The position numbers were made by a program, and so were the translations under genes. Below the pieces are notes generated by a model. The model did not search any database. It was not told where the DNA came from and saw only the letters and a list, made by a program, of their open reading frames with translations. Shown here one piece after another: positions 1 to 9,115 of a DNA stretch of 64,000 nt (positions within the stretch are counted from its first letter, which is position 1; each line of letters starts with the position of its first letter). The stretch is from Aminobacter aminovorans. Its GTDB lineage: Bacteria > Pseudomonadota > Alphaproteobacteria > Rhizobiales > Rhizobiaceae. Where the stretch lies: positions 3,177,501-3,241,500 of the forward strand of contig NZ_UFSM01000001.1 in assembly GCF_900445235.1 (NCBI RefSeq), written 5' to 3'.

Positions 1-679
1 GCGCTGCGTTGGCGACATCGATGGGTTCGGCGATACCGAGCAGATAGGCGTCGAACTGCGCCTTGAGATGCGGCTCGCGCTCGAAGAAGCCCAGCACACG
101 GTCAGTGGCGACCGCGCCCGGCACCAGCACGTTGACGCGGATGTTGTCTTTGGCGAATTCCACCGCCATCGAGCGGGTGAGCGAGATGACGCCACCCTTG
201 GCCGCCGAATAGGCGTCGCGGTTGGGGATGCCCATGGCGCCGACGATCGACGAGCAATTGATGATCGAGCCGCCGCCAGACTGCTGCATCAGGGGAATCG
301 CGTTGCGGCAGCAGACCCAGGTGCCGAACAGGTCGAGCTTGATGCAGCGCCAGAACTCCTCGAACGGCGCAACCGTCACCGGGCCGTCGGCTGAACTCGA
401 GCCACCGGCGTTGTTGTAGAGCACGTCGAGCCGACCCCAGCTTTCCATCACGAGCCTGAACGCAGCCTCGACGCTGTCAGGCTCGGTGACGTCTGTCTCG
501 ACATAGAGTGCTGTGCCTCCGGATGCATTGATGGAGGAGGCAATGGCCTCGCCTTTGTCGCGGCTGCGGCCGGCCACCGCCACCTTGGCACCTTCACGTG
601 CAAAGAGCCGCGCCGCAGCCTCGCCAATGCCGCCGGTCGCGCCTGAAATGAATGCCACTTTGCCTGCAAGACGGGCCAT
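1..679 (-). CDS. SDR-family oxidoreductase (3' end cut by window edge)
   Basis: Short-chain dehydrogenase/reductase read on the minus strand from ATG at 679, with a GAGGAG Shine-Dalgarno just upstream; the frame stays open to base 1, so about 226 residues are visible and the C-terminus is missing. The N-terminus has the Rossmann motif GATGGIG, then NNAGG, a catalytic Ser in NCSSIVGA and the Tyr/Lys pair in YSAAKGG, so this is a catalytically intact classical SDR. Substrate cannot be read from sequence. It is divergent from the quinone-oxidoreductase-like gene at 906, and the shared intergenic region carries two copies of the island's 18-bp palindrome. It therefore probably belongs to the steroid-type catabolic regulon and oxidises or reduces a hydroxyl/keto group of an intermediate. 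Confidence 0.85.
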   Translation of the reverse strand, partial: MARLAGKVAFISGATGGIGEAAARLFAREGAKVAVAGRSRDKGEAIASSINASGGTALYVETDVTEPDSVEAAFRLVMESWGRLDVLYNNAGGSSSADGPVTVAPFEEFWRCIKLDLFGTWVCCRNAIPLMQQSGGGSIINCSSIVGAMGIPNRDAYSAAKGGVISLTRSMAVEFAKDNIRVNVLVPGAVATDRVLGFFEREPHLKAQFDAYLLGIAEPIDVANAA

Positions 680-732
680 GATGATCTCCTCGAAACGGTA
701 CCCGCGAACCTGCGCGCCCGGGCGCCTTCAAC

Positions 733-750
733 ATCGTCCGAAGGGACTAA
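733..750 (-). promoter_or_regulatory. 18-bp palindromic operator, copy 1
   Basis: ATCGTCC-gaag-GGACTAA. Read towards the leftward SDR it is TTAGTCC-cttc-GGACGAT followed by GTT. It sits 54 bp upstream of that gene's start. It matches the other eight copies in the island. Confidence 0.65.
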
Positions 751-802
751 GATTGCCGGACATTTCAGCGGCTTGGCGGCCAAAATGCCTGCAGCCTTGT
801 GA

Positions 803-820
803 CTAGTCCCATCAGACGAT
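803..820 (+). promoter_or_regulatory. 18-bp palindromic operator, copy 2
   Basis: CTAGTCC-catc-AGACGAT followed by GTT. It is oriented towards the gene at 906 and lies 86 bp upstream of its start. Two copies in one divergent intergenic region fit one site per promoter. Confidence 0.65.
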
Positions 821-905
821 GTTAGCGGTCTGCCCCTGTCCCATTCCTTGCTTCGATTGAAGAAATTGGTAGTGCCGAAATGGCAGCAACAAGCGGCGTA
901 TCGAA

Positions 906-1916
906 ATGAAGGCAGTGATCTGCAAGGAGTTCGCCCCGAGGGCGCAGCTCAGGATCGAAGAGGTCCCTGAACCGGTGGTGAAACCGGGCCAGGTGGTGAT
1001 CCGCATCGAGGCATGCGGCATCAACTTCTTCGACGGTCTGATGGTCGAGGGCAAGTATCAAACCAAGCCCGAGCTACCCTTCACGCCTGGCAGCGAAGCC
1101 GCCGGCGTCATCATCGCGGTCGGCGATGGTGTCGAGCGCCTGAAGGTTGGGGCGCGCGTGTTGGCCTTTGCCGGCATCGGTGGCTATGGCGAGCAGGTCG
1201 CGGTCGATGCCTGGAAGGTGTTTCCGATCCCCGCCGAGATGAGCTTCGTCGAAGCCGCCGGCTTCCTCATCACCTATGCCACATCGCACCATGCGCTCAA
1301 GGATCGTGCGCAGATCAAGCCGGGCGAAACGCTGCTGGTTCTCGGCGCTGCCGGCGGCGTCGGGCTGACAGCGGTCGAGCTCGGCAAGCAGATGGGGGCG
1401 CGGGTCATTGCTGCCGCCTCCAGCGACGAGAAGTTGGCGCTATGCCGCGAATACGGGGCCGACGAGACGATCAACTATTCGACCGAGGATCTTCGCCAGC
1501 GGCTCAAGGAACTGACGGACGGGCAGGGCGTCGACGTGGTCTATGATCCTGTCGGTGGCACCATGACGGAAACGGCGGTGCGCGGTCTGGCACTTTTCGG
1601 TCGTTTGCTGGTGATCGGCTTTGCCGCCGGCGACATCCCCAAGATTGCGCTCAACCTTTTGCTGCTCAAGCAGTCGGCTTTGATCGGCGTGTTCTGGGGC
1701 GCCTATGCACGCTCGGCGCCGGAGAAGAATGCCGAGAATATCGCCGAGCTGATGGACTGGTTCGCCAAGGGCAAGCTCAGGCCGCATATCTCGGCCGAAT
1801 ATCCGCTCGATCGCTTCGCCGAAGCGCTCGACGTCGTCATGGACCGCGCCGTCAAAGGCAAGGTCGTGCTGGTGACGGGCAATTCAGGACATAGCAAGGA
1901 AGGAGTGCCGGCATGA
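906..1916 (+). CDS. Zinc-independent quinone oxidoreductase-like MDR protein
   Basis: Medium-chain dehydrogenase/reductase of the NADPH:quinone oxidoreductase (QOR) type, 336 residues, the usual length. An N-terminal GroES-like domain (about 1-120) is followed by the Rossmann domain with GAAGGVG at about 147-153; the structural and catalytic zinc cysteines of alcohol dehydrogenases are absent. Members reduce enones or quinones with NADPH, and several act on enoyl-CoA or keto-enone intermediates. The stop codon overlaps the start of the next gene by 4 bp (ATGA), so the two are translationally coupled. In this setting it probably reduces an alpha,beta-unsaturated intermediate of the catabolic pathway; that role is inferred from context only. 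Confidence 0.85.
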   Translation: MKAVICKEFAPRAQLRIEEVPEPVVKPGQVVIRIEACGINFFDGLMVEGKYQTKPELPFTPGSEAAGVIIAVGDGVERLKVGARVLAFAGIGGYGEQVAVDAWKVFPIPAEMSFVEAAGFLITYATSHHALKDRAQIKPGETLLVLGAAGGVGLTAVELGKQMGARVIAAASSDEKLALCREYGADETINYSTEDLRQRLKELTDGQGVDVVYDPVGGTMTETAVRGLALFGRLLVIGFAAGDIPKIALNLLLLKQSALIGVFWGAYARSAPEKNAENIAELMDWFAKGKLRPHISAEYPLDRFAEALDVVMDRAVKGKVVLVTGNSGHSKEGVPA

Positions 1917-4006
1917 CCGAGCTGCTCGCAAGGACCGTTTCGGTCGCAAAGCAAGGCAACATTCTGGTCGCGTCGGTCGACAACCCTCCCGTCAACGCGC
2001 TGTCGCATTCGGTCCGGTCCGGGCTGATCGAGGCAGTGAAGGCACTGGAAAGCGATGCCGAGGCGCGCGCCATGGTCATCGTCTGCGAAGGTCGCACTTT
2101 TATCGCCGGCGCCGATATCCACGAGTTCAAGAAACCGATGGTGGCGCCGTTGCTGGGAGAGGTTATCGATACGCTCGACGCTGCAACCAAGCCCATAGTC
2201 GCCGCCATCCATGGCACCGCACTCGGCGGCGGCCTTGAAATTGGGCTTGCCTGCAGCTACCGCATCGCCCTCGAAGGCTCGAAAGTCGGCCTGCCGGAAG
2301 TCAAGCTCGGCATCCTGCCGGGTTCGGGCGGCACGGTTCGACTGCCGCGCCTTGCCGGTGTCGAGCAGGCGCTGGCGATGATCAGCGAAGGTGGCCAGAT
2401 TTCGGCGCGCGACGCCCTGGAAAAGGGCATCGTCGACGAAGTCGTTTCGGGTGACCTCAAGGCTGCAGCAATCGCCTTCACGGGGAAGGTGATTGCCGAC
2501 GGCGCCAGGCTGCGCCGTACCAGCGACCTGCCTGTGCCGGCATTCGACGCTGCCGTCCTGGAGACCAGCCGCGCCGCATTGGCCAAGAAATACAAAGGCT
2601 TCAAGGCACCTCTTGTTGCGGTTGATCTGATCAAGATGGTCACCGAAACGCCGGTCGCCGAGGCCATCGCGCTCGAATACAAGACCTGCAAAGAGCTGCT
2701 GGTCTCGCCGCAGTCCAAGGCGCTGCGCCACATCTTCGCCGCTGAGCGCGAGGCGCTGAAGATCGACGGCGTCGACGCCGAAGTGAAGCCGCGTGACGTG
2801 AGCAAGGTCGCTATCGTCGGGCCGGGTACCATGGGTCGGGGCATCGCCGCCTGCTTCCTCAATATTGGCATTCCGGTGACGTTGATCGGCATCACGGATG
2901 AAGGCCTGGCCTCCGCGGTCAAGGCCATCGGCAAGATCTATGAAGGCAGCGTCAAGCGCGGCAGCCTGTCGACCGAAGAGATGGAGCGCCGCATGGCGCT
3001 GCTGACGCCGACGACGTCCTATGACGGCATTGGCGACGTCGACCTGGTGATTGAGGCGGTGACCGAAGACATGGCGGTCAAGAAGGACGTGCTCGCCAAG
3101 CTCGATGCCGTGCTGCGCAACGACGCCATCATCGCCACCAACACGTCCTTCCTCGACATCGAGGAGCTGGCCGGGTCGTCGGTGAACCCGGCGCGCGTCG
3201 CCGGCATGCATTTCTTCAATCCGGCCAATGTCATGAAGCTGCTTGAGAATGTGCGGGCAGCCAGGACCGCCGCCGATGTCCTGGCGACCACTACCGCATT
3301 GGGCAAGCGCCTCGGCAAGGTGCCTGTGATGGTCGGGCGCTCCGAAGGTTTCGTCGCCAATCGCATGCTCTCCAAGCGCACGCGTGAGGCTCAGTTTCTG
3401 CTCGAGGACGGTGCGACGCCGCAACAGGTCGACCGCGTGCTAACCGCCTTCGGCTTCCCAATTGGCCCGTTCGCGTTGGCCGATCTCGCCGGCATGGACA
3501 TCATGGCGGCAGCACGGGCCGCGCGGGTCGCCCGCATGTCGCCGCGCGAGCAGCAGTGCAACATCGTCGACAGGCTGGTCGCAGCCGGCCGGCTCGGCCA
3601 GAAGTCGGGCGCGGGCTACTACGTCTATGACGAGAACCGCAAGGCATCGAACGACCCCGCCGTTGACGAGTTGCTCGACGCGCACCGCAAGGAACGTGGT
3701 TTCACCGCGCGCGCCATCACCGACGACGAAATCCTCGAACGCTGCCTGTTTGCCATGGTGAACGAGGCGGCCAGGATCCTCGACGAGGGTGCGGCGGCAC
3801 GGCCTGGCGACATCGACGTCATCTGGACCAATGGCTTCGGCTTCCCGACCTATCTGGGCGGCCCGATGTTCTATGCCGACCAGGTCGGCCTGCCGAAGGT
3901 CAAGGCGGCGCTCGACAAATATGCGGGCCTCGTGGGCGACCAATACTTCAAGCCGGCTGCGCTGATCGAGCGGCTGGTTGCCGAGGGCAGGGGCTTCTAC
4001 GGCTGA
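1913..4006 (+). CDS. Bifunctional enoyl-CoA hydratase / 3-hydroxyacyl-CoA dehydrogenase
   Basis: Beta-oxidation protein of the FadB/FadJ/EHHADH type, 697 residues. The N-terminal crotonase domain (about 10-190) shows GGGLEIG and GLPEVKLG, supplying the two glutamates expected of hydratases. The NAD-binding domain begins near residue 298 with GPGTMGRG, and the dehydrogenase His lies in the MHFFNP motif; two C-terminal 3HCDH domains follow. It should hydrate trans-2-enoyl-CoAs and oxidise the resulting (S)-3-hydroxyacyl-CoA. It is coupled to the preceding gene and followed after 49 bp by ipdAB, so it probably handles side-chain or ring-opened CoA esters such as those produced after ring C cleavage. 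Confidence 0.92.
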   Translation: MTELLARTVSVAKQGNILVASVDNPPVNALSHSVRSGLIEAVKALESDAEARAMVIVCEGRTFIAGADIHEFKKPMVAPLLGEVIDTLDAATKPIVAAIHGTALGGGLEIGLACSYRIALEGSKVGLPEVKLGILPGSGGTVRLPRLAGVEQALAMISEGGQISARDALEKGIVDEVVSGDLKAAAIAFTGKVIADGARLRRTSDLPVPAFDAAVLETSRAALAKKYKGFKAPLVAVDLIKMVTETPVAEAIALEYKTCKELLVSPQSKALRHIFAAEREALKIDGVDAEVKPRDVSKVAIVGPGTMGRGIAACFLNIGIPVTLIGITDEGLASAVKAIGKIYEGSVKRGSLSTEEMERRMALLTPTTSYDGIGDVDLVIEAVTEDMAVKKDVLAKLDAVLRNDAIIATNTSFLDIEELAGSSVNPARVAGMHFFNPANVMKLLENVRAARTAADVLATTTALGKRLGKVPVMVGRSEGFVANRMLSKRTREAQFLLEDGATPQQVDRVLTAFGFPIGPFALADLAGMDIMAAARAARVARMSPREQQCNIVDRLVAAGRLGQKSGAGYYVYDENRKASNDPAVDELLDAHRKERGFTARAITDDEILERCLFAMVNEAARILDEGAAARPGDIDVIWTNGFGFPTYLGGPMFYADQVGLPKVKAALDKYAGLVGDQYFKPAALIERLVAEGRGFYG

Positions 4007-4055
4007 GCCCGTATCCCTGCCGAAACAAAATTAAGAACAGACGGACTAGGATGCT

Positions 4056-4934
4056 ATGAACAAGGAAATGGACCTGAAAGCGGTCGTCGCCCAGCTACGC
4101 GATGGCATGACGATCGGCTTTGGCGGTTGGGGGCCCAGGCGTAAGCCGATGGCGCTGGTGCGCGAGATTCTGCGCTCGGACCTCAAGAATCTGACGCTGG
4201 TCGCCTATGGCGGTCCGGAAATCGGCATGCTGTGTGCTGCGGGCAAGGTCAAGAAACTGATCTACGGCTTCGTCTCGCTCGATGCGATGCCGATCGAGCC
4301 CTACTTCCGCAAGGCGCGCGAAGCAGGTGCGGTCGAAGTCTCCGAGCTCGACGAGGGCCTGCTGCTGCTCGGGCTGCAGGCTGCCGGCCACAATCTGCCC
4401 TTTGCGGCGACCCGCGTCGGCCTCGGTTCCGACGTCATGAAATACAACCCGCACTTCAAGACGATCAAGTCGCCTTATGACGATGGCGAAGTGCTGCTGG
4501 CGATGCCCGCGATCAAGCTCGACGTGGCGCTTATCCATGCCAGCCGCGCCGACCGACTGGGCAACACCCAGACCGATGGCCCGGACCCGTTCTTCGATAG
4601 CCTGTTCGCCCGCGCAGCCGACAAGGTGTTCGTTACCACCGAAGTGCTGGTCGACCGCATCGACGCCGAATATTCGGACAGGGCCAAGCAGCAGCTGTTC
4701 GAACGCTGCCTTGTCACCGGCGTGGTCCCGGCACCGATGGGCGCGCATCCGACGGCTGCGCATGACGCCTATGGCTGGGATATGGGTCACCTCAAGGACT
4801 ACGCCGCATCGGCGGGCGAAGAGGGCGGCTGGCAGCGCTATTTCGACCAATATGTGAAGGGCGACGAGGCCAGCTACGCCAAGAGCGTTGGCGGCGAAAC
4901 CAAGATCCGCGCCCTGCCGCTCCCCATTTTCTGA
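4056..4934 (+). CDS. ipdA: IpdA, steroid ring C hydrolase alpha subunit
   Basis: CoA-transferase family I alpha subunit closely resembling mycobacterial IpdA. I recognise shared stretches such as VAQLRDGMTIGFGGWG, RRKPMA, YGGPEIG and YGFVSLD. IpdAB hydrolyses the last steroid ring (COCHEA-CoA to MOODA-CoA in the mycobacterial pathway) instead of transferring CoA. The Glu of the ELDEGL motif (about residue 100) is the likely counterpart of the essential Glu described for IpdA; that mapping is from memory. It is followed 11 bp later by ipdB, the expected heteromeric partner. Of all the genes in the window this pair points most directly to steroid-nucleus degradation. Confidence 0.87.
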   Translation: MNKEMDLKAVVAQLRDGMTIGFGGWGPRRKPMALVREILRSDLKNLTLVAYGGPEIGMLCAAGKVKKLIYGFVSLDAMPIEPYFRKAREAGAVEVSELDEGLLLLGLQAAGHNLPFAATRVGLGSDVMKYNPHFKTIKSPYDDGEVLLAMPAIKLDVALIHASRADRLGNTQTDGPDPFFDSLFARAADKVFVTTEVLVDRIDAEYSDRAKQQLFERCLVTGVVPAPMGAHPTAAHDAYGWDMGHLKDYAASAGEEGGWQRYFDQYVKGDEASYAKSVGGETKIRALPLPIF

Positions 4935-4945
4935 TCGGACACGAC

Positions 4946-5746
4946 ATGACGACTGCAAAAGAATTCACTCTTGCCGAACTGATCGTAGCTGTCGGTGCAC
5001 AGGCCTGGGCAGCCGATGGCGAGGTTCTCGCTACCGGCATCGGCCCGCTTCCGCGCCTCGCCGCCGGCCTTGCCAAGCTCACCTGCGCGCCCGGCATCAT
5101 GATGACGGACGGCGAGGCTTACCTCGTCGAAGACCCGATTCCGCTCGGACCGCGCGGCGACTACAAGCCGAAGCTTTCCGGATGGATGCCATACAGCCGT
5201 GTGTTCGACAGCGTCTGGAGCGGCCGTCGGCATGCCATGGTGACTCCAGTGCAGGTCGACCGCTACGGTCAGGGCAACATCTCCGCACTTGGCGGCGAGT
5301 TCCAGAAGCCGAAGGTTGCCATGCTTGGCGTCCGCGGCTTCCCCGGCAACTCGATCTGCCACAAGAACTCGATGTTCCTGCCCAGCCACTCCAAGCGCAC
5401 TTTCGTCGAAGGTGAGGTCGATGTGGTGGCGAGCGTCGGCTACAACGCCAAGAATTGGCCGGAAGGCGCCAAGCCCGCCGACGTCAAGCTCGGCGTGGTC
5501 ATCACCGACCTCTGCGTGTTCGACTTCAACGGTCCTGATCATGCGGCCCAGGTGCTGTCGCTGCATCCTGGCGTCACCTTCGAGCAGGTGCAGGACGCCA
5601 CCGGCTTCCCGCTGCTGCGCGCCGAAGGCATGACCACCACCGCGGCGCCGACAGAGGAACAGATGGCGATCATCGCCAAGCTCGACCCGCACAATGTCCG
5701 CGCCACCGTGCTGAAGGGCAACCCTCCCGGCGTCCGCGCGGCGTGA
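4946..5746 (+). CDS. ipdB: IpdB, steroid ring C hydrolase beta subunit
   Basis: CoA-transferase beta-subunit fold, 266 residues, resembling mycobacterial IpdB in the segments LTDGEA-like [43 protein letters not shown] and FDFNGPDH, and the LHPGVT region. It forms the ring C hydrolase with the product of the gene immediately upstream; an isolated 3-oxoacid CoA-transferase would normally keep the EXG catalytic Glu motif, which I do not see. Start ATG follows GGACACG-type spacing after the ipdA stop. A strong 9-bp-stem hairpin lies just after the stop codon, before the acyl-CoA dehydrogenase gene. Confidence 0.87.
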   Translation: MTTAKEFTLAELIVAVGAQAWAADGEVLATGIGPLPRLAAGLAKLTCAPGIMMTDGEAYLVEDPIPLGPRGDYKPKLSGWMPYSRVFDSVWSGRRHAMVTPVQVDRYGQGNISALGGEFQKPKVAMLGVRGFPGNSICHKNSMFLPSHSKRTFVEGEVDVVASVGYNAKNWPEGAKPADVKLGVVITDLCVFDFNGPDHAAQVLSLHPGVTFEQVQDATGFPLLRAEGMTTTAAPTEEQMAIIAKLDPHNVRATVLKGNPPGVRAA

Positions 5747-5753
5747 CGACATC

Positions 5754-5779
5754 GCCGCCGGCAGTTGTTTGCCGGCGGC
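5754..5779. repeat. Perfect 9-bp inverted repeat between ipdB and the dehydrogenase gene
   Basis: GCCGCCGGC - agttgttt - GCCGGCGGC. The stem is perfect and GC-only, but no T-tract follows on either strand. It is more likely a processing or mRNA-stability hairpin than a full intrinsic terminator. Confidence 0.6.
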
Positions 5780-5810
5780 TCCTTCCTGGAATGGCAGTGG
5801 CGGACGCAAG

Positions 5811-7013
5811 ATGGACTTCGAATACAGCGACAAGACAAAAAGCCTGCTCGGGCGGCTCAATGCCTTCATGGACGAGCATGTCTATCCCAATGAACGCCGC
5901 TATCACGAAGAGGTCGAAGCCGACCGCTGGGGCCATCCGCCTGTCCTCGAAGAATTGAAGGCCAAGGCCAAGGCAGTCGGGCTGTGGAACCTGTTTCTGC
6001 CGGACTCCTCCCACGGCGCAGGCCTGACCAACACAGAATATGCCCCGCTCTGCGAGGTCATGGGACGGGTGCACTTCTCGTCGCAGATATTCAACTGTTC
6101 GGCGCCCGACACCGGCAATATCGAGACCATCGAGCGCTACGGCACCGAGGCGCAGAAGGCGCGCTGGCTGCCTGCTATGCTCGACGGTTCGATCCGCTCT
6201 GCTTTCGCCATGACCGAGCCCGATGTCGCATCGAGCGACGCGACCAACATCCAGAGTTCGATCGTCCGCGACGGCGACGACTACGTCATCAATGGTCGCA
6301 AGTGGTGGATATCAGGCGTCGGCGACCGCCACTGCGAATTGCTGATCTTCATGGGTAAGACCGATCCAGGTGCTGCTAAGCACCAGCAGCAGTCGATGAT
6401 CCTGGTGCCGATGGACACGCCAGGCATCAAGGTGCTGAGGCCGATGACCGTGTTCGGTTATGACGACGCGCCGCACGGCCACATGGACATGCTGTTCGAA
6501 AACGTTCGGGTACCGGCAACCAACATGCTTCTGGGCGAAGGCCGCGGCTTCGAGATCGCGCAAGGCCGCCTCGGGCCTGGCCGCATCCACCACTGCATGC
6601 GGCTGATCGGCCTGGCCGAGCGCTGCCTGGAACTGATGTGCCGGCGGGTCAAGAGCCGCGTCGCCTTCGGTCGGCCGATCGGCGAACAGTCGGTTACGCT
6701 CGAGCGCATCGCCGAATCCCGCATCATGATCGACCAGGCCAGGCTTCTGACGCTGAAGGCTGCCTATATGATGGACACCGTCGGCAACAAGGCAGCGCGC
6801 GCCGAGATCGGCATGATCAAGGTGGCGGCGCCGAACATGGCCTGCAAGGTCATCGACTGGGCGATCCAGGCGCATGGGGCTGCCGGCGTTTCGCAGGACT
6901 TCGTGCTCGCCAACTACTATGCGCATGCCCGCAAGCTGCGCTTCGCCGACGGTCCAGACGAGGTGCACCGCAACCAGATCGGGCGCTTCGAACTCGCCAA
7001 ATACTTGGACTGA
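5811..7013 (+). CDS. Acyl-CoA dehydrogenase, ACAD10/ACAD11-like
   Basis: FAD-dependent acyl-CoA dehydrogenase of 400 residues. [16 protein letters not shown] (flavin/substrate loop), GRKWWISG and the C-terminal [11 protein letters not shown] and [10 protein letters not shown] segments place it in the ACAD10/ACAD11 subgroup. I chose ATG 5811 because the family's N-terminus begins here; the Shine-Dalgarno is weak. The next gene encodes a phosphotransferase-fold kinase. In vertebrate ACAD10/11 and in the bacterial levulinate (Lva) pathway, such kinase and dehydrogenase activities jointly convert 4-hydroxyacyl-CoAs to 3-hydroxyacyl-CoAs through a 4-phospho intermediate. The same chemistry is a reasonable inference here. 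Confidence 0.88.
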   Translation: MDFEYSDKTKSLLGRLNAFMDEHVYPNERRYHEEVEADRWGHPPVLEELKAKAKAVGLWNLFLPDSSHGAGLTNTEYAPLCEVMGRVHFSSQIFNCSAPDTGNIETIERYGTEAQKARWLPAMLDGSIRSAFAMTEPDVASSDATNIQSSIVRDGDDYVINGRKWWISGVGDRHCELLIFMGKTDPGAAKHQQQSMILVPMDTPGIKVLRPMTVFGYDDAPHGHMDMLFENVRVPATNMLLGEGRGFEIAQGRLGPGRIHHCMRLIGLAERCLELMCRRVKSRVAFGRPIGEQSVTLERIAESRIMIDQARLLTLKAAYMMDTVGNKAARAEIGMIKVAAPNMACKVIDWAIQAHGAAGVSQDFVLANYYAHARKLRFADGPDEVHRNQIGRFELAKYLD

Positions 7014-7029
7014 CCGGGGAGGGCGCGCC

Positions 7030-8100
7030 ATGGATGCCAGCCGCTTCGTCGGTACCGAGCCGCTCGCCGCAGACAGCAAGATCGACGTCGCGCGGCTGCA
7101 TGCCTACCTCAAGGCCAACATCGACGGCTGCGGGGGTGCGCTGACTGTCGAGCGCTTCCGCGGCGGCCAGTCCAACCCAACGATGTTGTTGTCCTTCGAC
7201 GGCAAGCGCAAGCTAGTGCTTCGAAAGAAGCCCGACGGCAAGCTGTTGCCGTCGGCACATGCCGTCGACCGTGAGTTCCGTGTCATCAGCGCGCTGCGCG
7301 ACAGCGACGTGCCGGTCGCCGGGGCACGGCTGATCTGTGGCGACGAGAGCATCGTCGGCGCCATGTTCTACGTCATGGATTTCGTCGAGGGTCGTTCGTT
7401 CTGGGCGCCTGCCTTGCCCGAGCAATCGCCTGCAGAACGCAAGGCCATCTATCTCGAGATGAACCGCGTCGCAGCCGCTCTCCACACCACGGACTACAAC
7501 GCTGTCGGGCTCGAGGATTTCGGCAAGCCGGGAGACTATGTGGCGCGCCAGGTGGCGCGGTGGTCCAAGCAGTATCGGGCGTCGGAGACCGAAACCATCG
7601 AGGCGATGGACCGGCTTATCGAATGGCTGCCCGGCAACATTCCGCCTGAAACACGGACATCGCTGATCCATGGCGATTTCCGCATCGACAACATGATCTT
7701 CCATCCGACCGAACCATGCGTGCTGGCTGTCGTCGACTGGGAGCTGTCGACGCTGGGCGAACCGATGGCCGACTTTGCCTATCACATGCTGACATGGCGC
7801 CTGCCAAACCAGCCCTATCGCGGCCTGGCCGACCTCGACATTACGGAACTTGGCATTCCCGACGAGCGCAGCTACCGCGACACCTACCTCAAGGCGACTG
7901 GGCAGGAAGGCGTTCCGGACCGCCATTGGTACGCCTATCTAGCCTATAGCCTGTTCCGCGTCGCAGGCATTCGCCAAGGCATCATGAAACGTGTGGTCGA
8001 TGGCAATGCGGTGAGCGCGCATGCCCGCGAAGCCGGGGCGCTGGCGCGACCGGTCGCCGAATTCGGCTGGCACTACGCCGAACTGGCAATGAAATCATAA
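7030..8100 (+). CDS. APH-fold kinase, ACAD10/11- or LvaA-like
   Basis: Aminoglycoside-phosphotransferase-fold protein of 356 residues starting at ATG 7030 behind a GGGGAGGG ribosome site. Family motifs are intact: the nucleotide-binding lysine in LVLRKKPDG, the catalytic loop IHGDFRIDN and the metal-binding Asp in VVDWELSTLGEPMAD. It corresponds to the N-terminal domain of vertebrate ACAD11 and to LvaA-type hydroxyacyl-CoA kinases. It follows the ACAD gene by 16 bp and precedes an SDR gene by 12 bp, so the three probably act on one substrate. Antibiotic phosphorylation is unlikely given this context. Confidence 0.85.
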   Translation: MDASRFVGTEPLAADSKIDVARLHAYLKANIDGCGGALTVERFRGGQSNPTMLLSFDGKRKLVLRKKPDGKLLPSAHAVDREFRVISALRDSDVPVAGARLICGDESIVGAMFYVMDFVEGRSFWAPALPEQSPAERKAIYLEMNRVAAALHTTDYNAVGLEDFGKPGDYVARQVARWSKQYRASETETIEAMDRLIEWLPGNIPPETRTSLIHGDFRIDNMIFHPTEPCVLAVVDWELSTLGEPMADFAYHMLTWRLPNQPYRGLADLDITELGIPDERSYRDTYLKATGQEGVPDRHWYAYLAYSLFRVAGIRQGIMKRVVDGNAVSAHAREAGALARPVAEFGWHYAELAMKS

Positions 8101-8112
8101 GGGAGGATGGAC

Positions 8113-8883
8113 ATGAGCGGACTGTATCCGGCCGAGGGAGCAGCCATCGTCATCGGTGGCAGCGGTGGCGTCGGCGCCGAGATCTGCCGCGTTCTGGCGC
8201 GCGACGGCTGTGACGTGGCGCTGACTTATCACAGCAACCAGGCCAAGGCGGAAGCTGCTGCGGAATCGGTCCGCGCCGAGGGGCGCAAGGCGTCCACCCA
8301 CAAGCTCAACATCGAGGACGTCGAGGCAACCCGCGCCTTCATCGACGGCGTGGCGGAAGCCAATGGCGGCATCCATACCGTCGTCTATGCGGCCGGGCCG
8401 CTGGTGCCGCTCATCCACCTCAGCAAGATTGAACCGGAACAGATGCGCAAGCACCTGATGCAGGACGCCTTCGGCTTCTTCAACGTCGTCCATTACGCCA
8501 TTCCGCATCTGCGCAAGGCGCGCGGCTCTGTCGTCGCCTGCCAGAGCTCGGCGCAGTACCGCTTTGCCGCGGCCGACGGCCTTTCCGTCGTGCCGAAGTC
8601 GGCGGTGCATGCGCTGATGAAGGGCATCGCCAAGGAAGAGGGGCGCTACGGCATCCGATCCAATGGCGTGGCGCTCGGCATCATCGAGACCGGCCAGCAC
8701 ACCGAGCTCAGCAAACTCGGCTACATCGACGACAAGTACATGCAGGCGGCGGCCATGAACACGCCGCTGCGCCGCAACGGCAAGGCGATCGACATTGCCG
8801 AGGCCGTGTCGTTCCTGGCCTCCAGCCGTGCCGGCTTCATCTCTGGCGAGGTCATCAATGTCGATGGCGGTTATCACGTCTGA
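8113..8883 (+). CDS. SDR-fold protein lacking the catalytic tyrosine
   Basis: Short-chain dehydrogenase/reductase fold, 256 residues, start at ATG 8113 because GGGAGG at 8101-8106 is then correctly spaced (ATG 8107 would abut it). The Rossmann motif GGSGGVG and the C-terminal GEVINVDGGYHV are normal and the catalytic Ser is in QSSAQ, but the expected Tyr of the YxxxK motif is replaced: the segment reads LSVVPKSAV, with Ser 13 residues after the catalytic Ser and Lys 4 further on. It may be a non-classical reductase, a lyase/isomerase or a regulatory subunit. It ends the ipdAB-ACAD-kinase run. Confidence 0.82.
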   Translation: MSGLYPAEGAAIVIGGSGGVGAEICRVLARDGCDVALTYHSNQAKAEAAAESVRAEGRKASTHKLNIEDVEATRAFIDGVAEANGGIHTVVYAAGPLVPLIHLSKIEPEQMRKHLMQDAFGFFNVVHYAIPHLRKARGSVVACQSSAQYRFAAADGLSVVPKSAVHALMKGIAKEEGRYGIRSNGVALGIIETGQHTELSKLGYIDDKYMQAAAMNTPLRRNGKAIDIAEAVSFLASSRAGFISGEVINVDGGYHV

Positions 8884-8970
8884 CCGCTTCTGCTGCGCGG
8901 GCTACATTGCCTGCGCCGTTGCCTCTTGCGCATCGGGCTTTGGCAAACGAAGCGTATCGCGGACCCGCCG

Positions 8971-8988
8971 TTAGTCTTTTCAGACGAT
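8971..8988 (+). promoter_or_regulatory. 18-bp palindromic operator, copy 3
   Basis: TTAGTCT-tttc-AGACGAT followed by GTTC. It lies in the 232-bp gap after the SDR gene, 127 bp upstream of the thiolase start, and is oriented towards it. Confidence 0.65.
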
Positions 8989-9115
8989 GTTCGGCCGCCC
9001 CGTCGCTCCTAGCAAGTAGTTGGAAAACTTCGGTTCCAGGCACTTCGCAGCAGAAAATGTCCTGCGCGTTGGCCGTCTGGTTCCCTGCCGAAAACAACTG
9101 TTCTGGAGCAGTCCT

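Noticed and set aside
1703..3424. Long minus-strand open frame (573 codons) opposite the fused hydratase/dehydrogenase gene
   Set aside because: It mirrors a recognisable beta-oxidation protein on the + strand, is rich in Arg/His/Gly from GC-rich antisense reading and has no domain or ribosome site.
4032..4049. Possible tenth operator copy upstream of ipdA
   Set aside because: Only the right arm GGACTAG matches; the left arm is TAAGAAC. A half-site in this position overlaps the ribosome-binding region.
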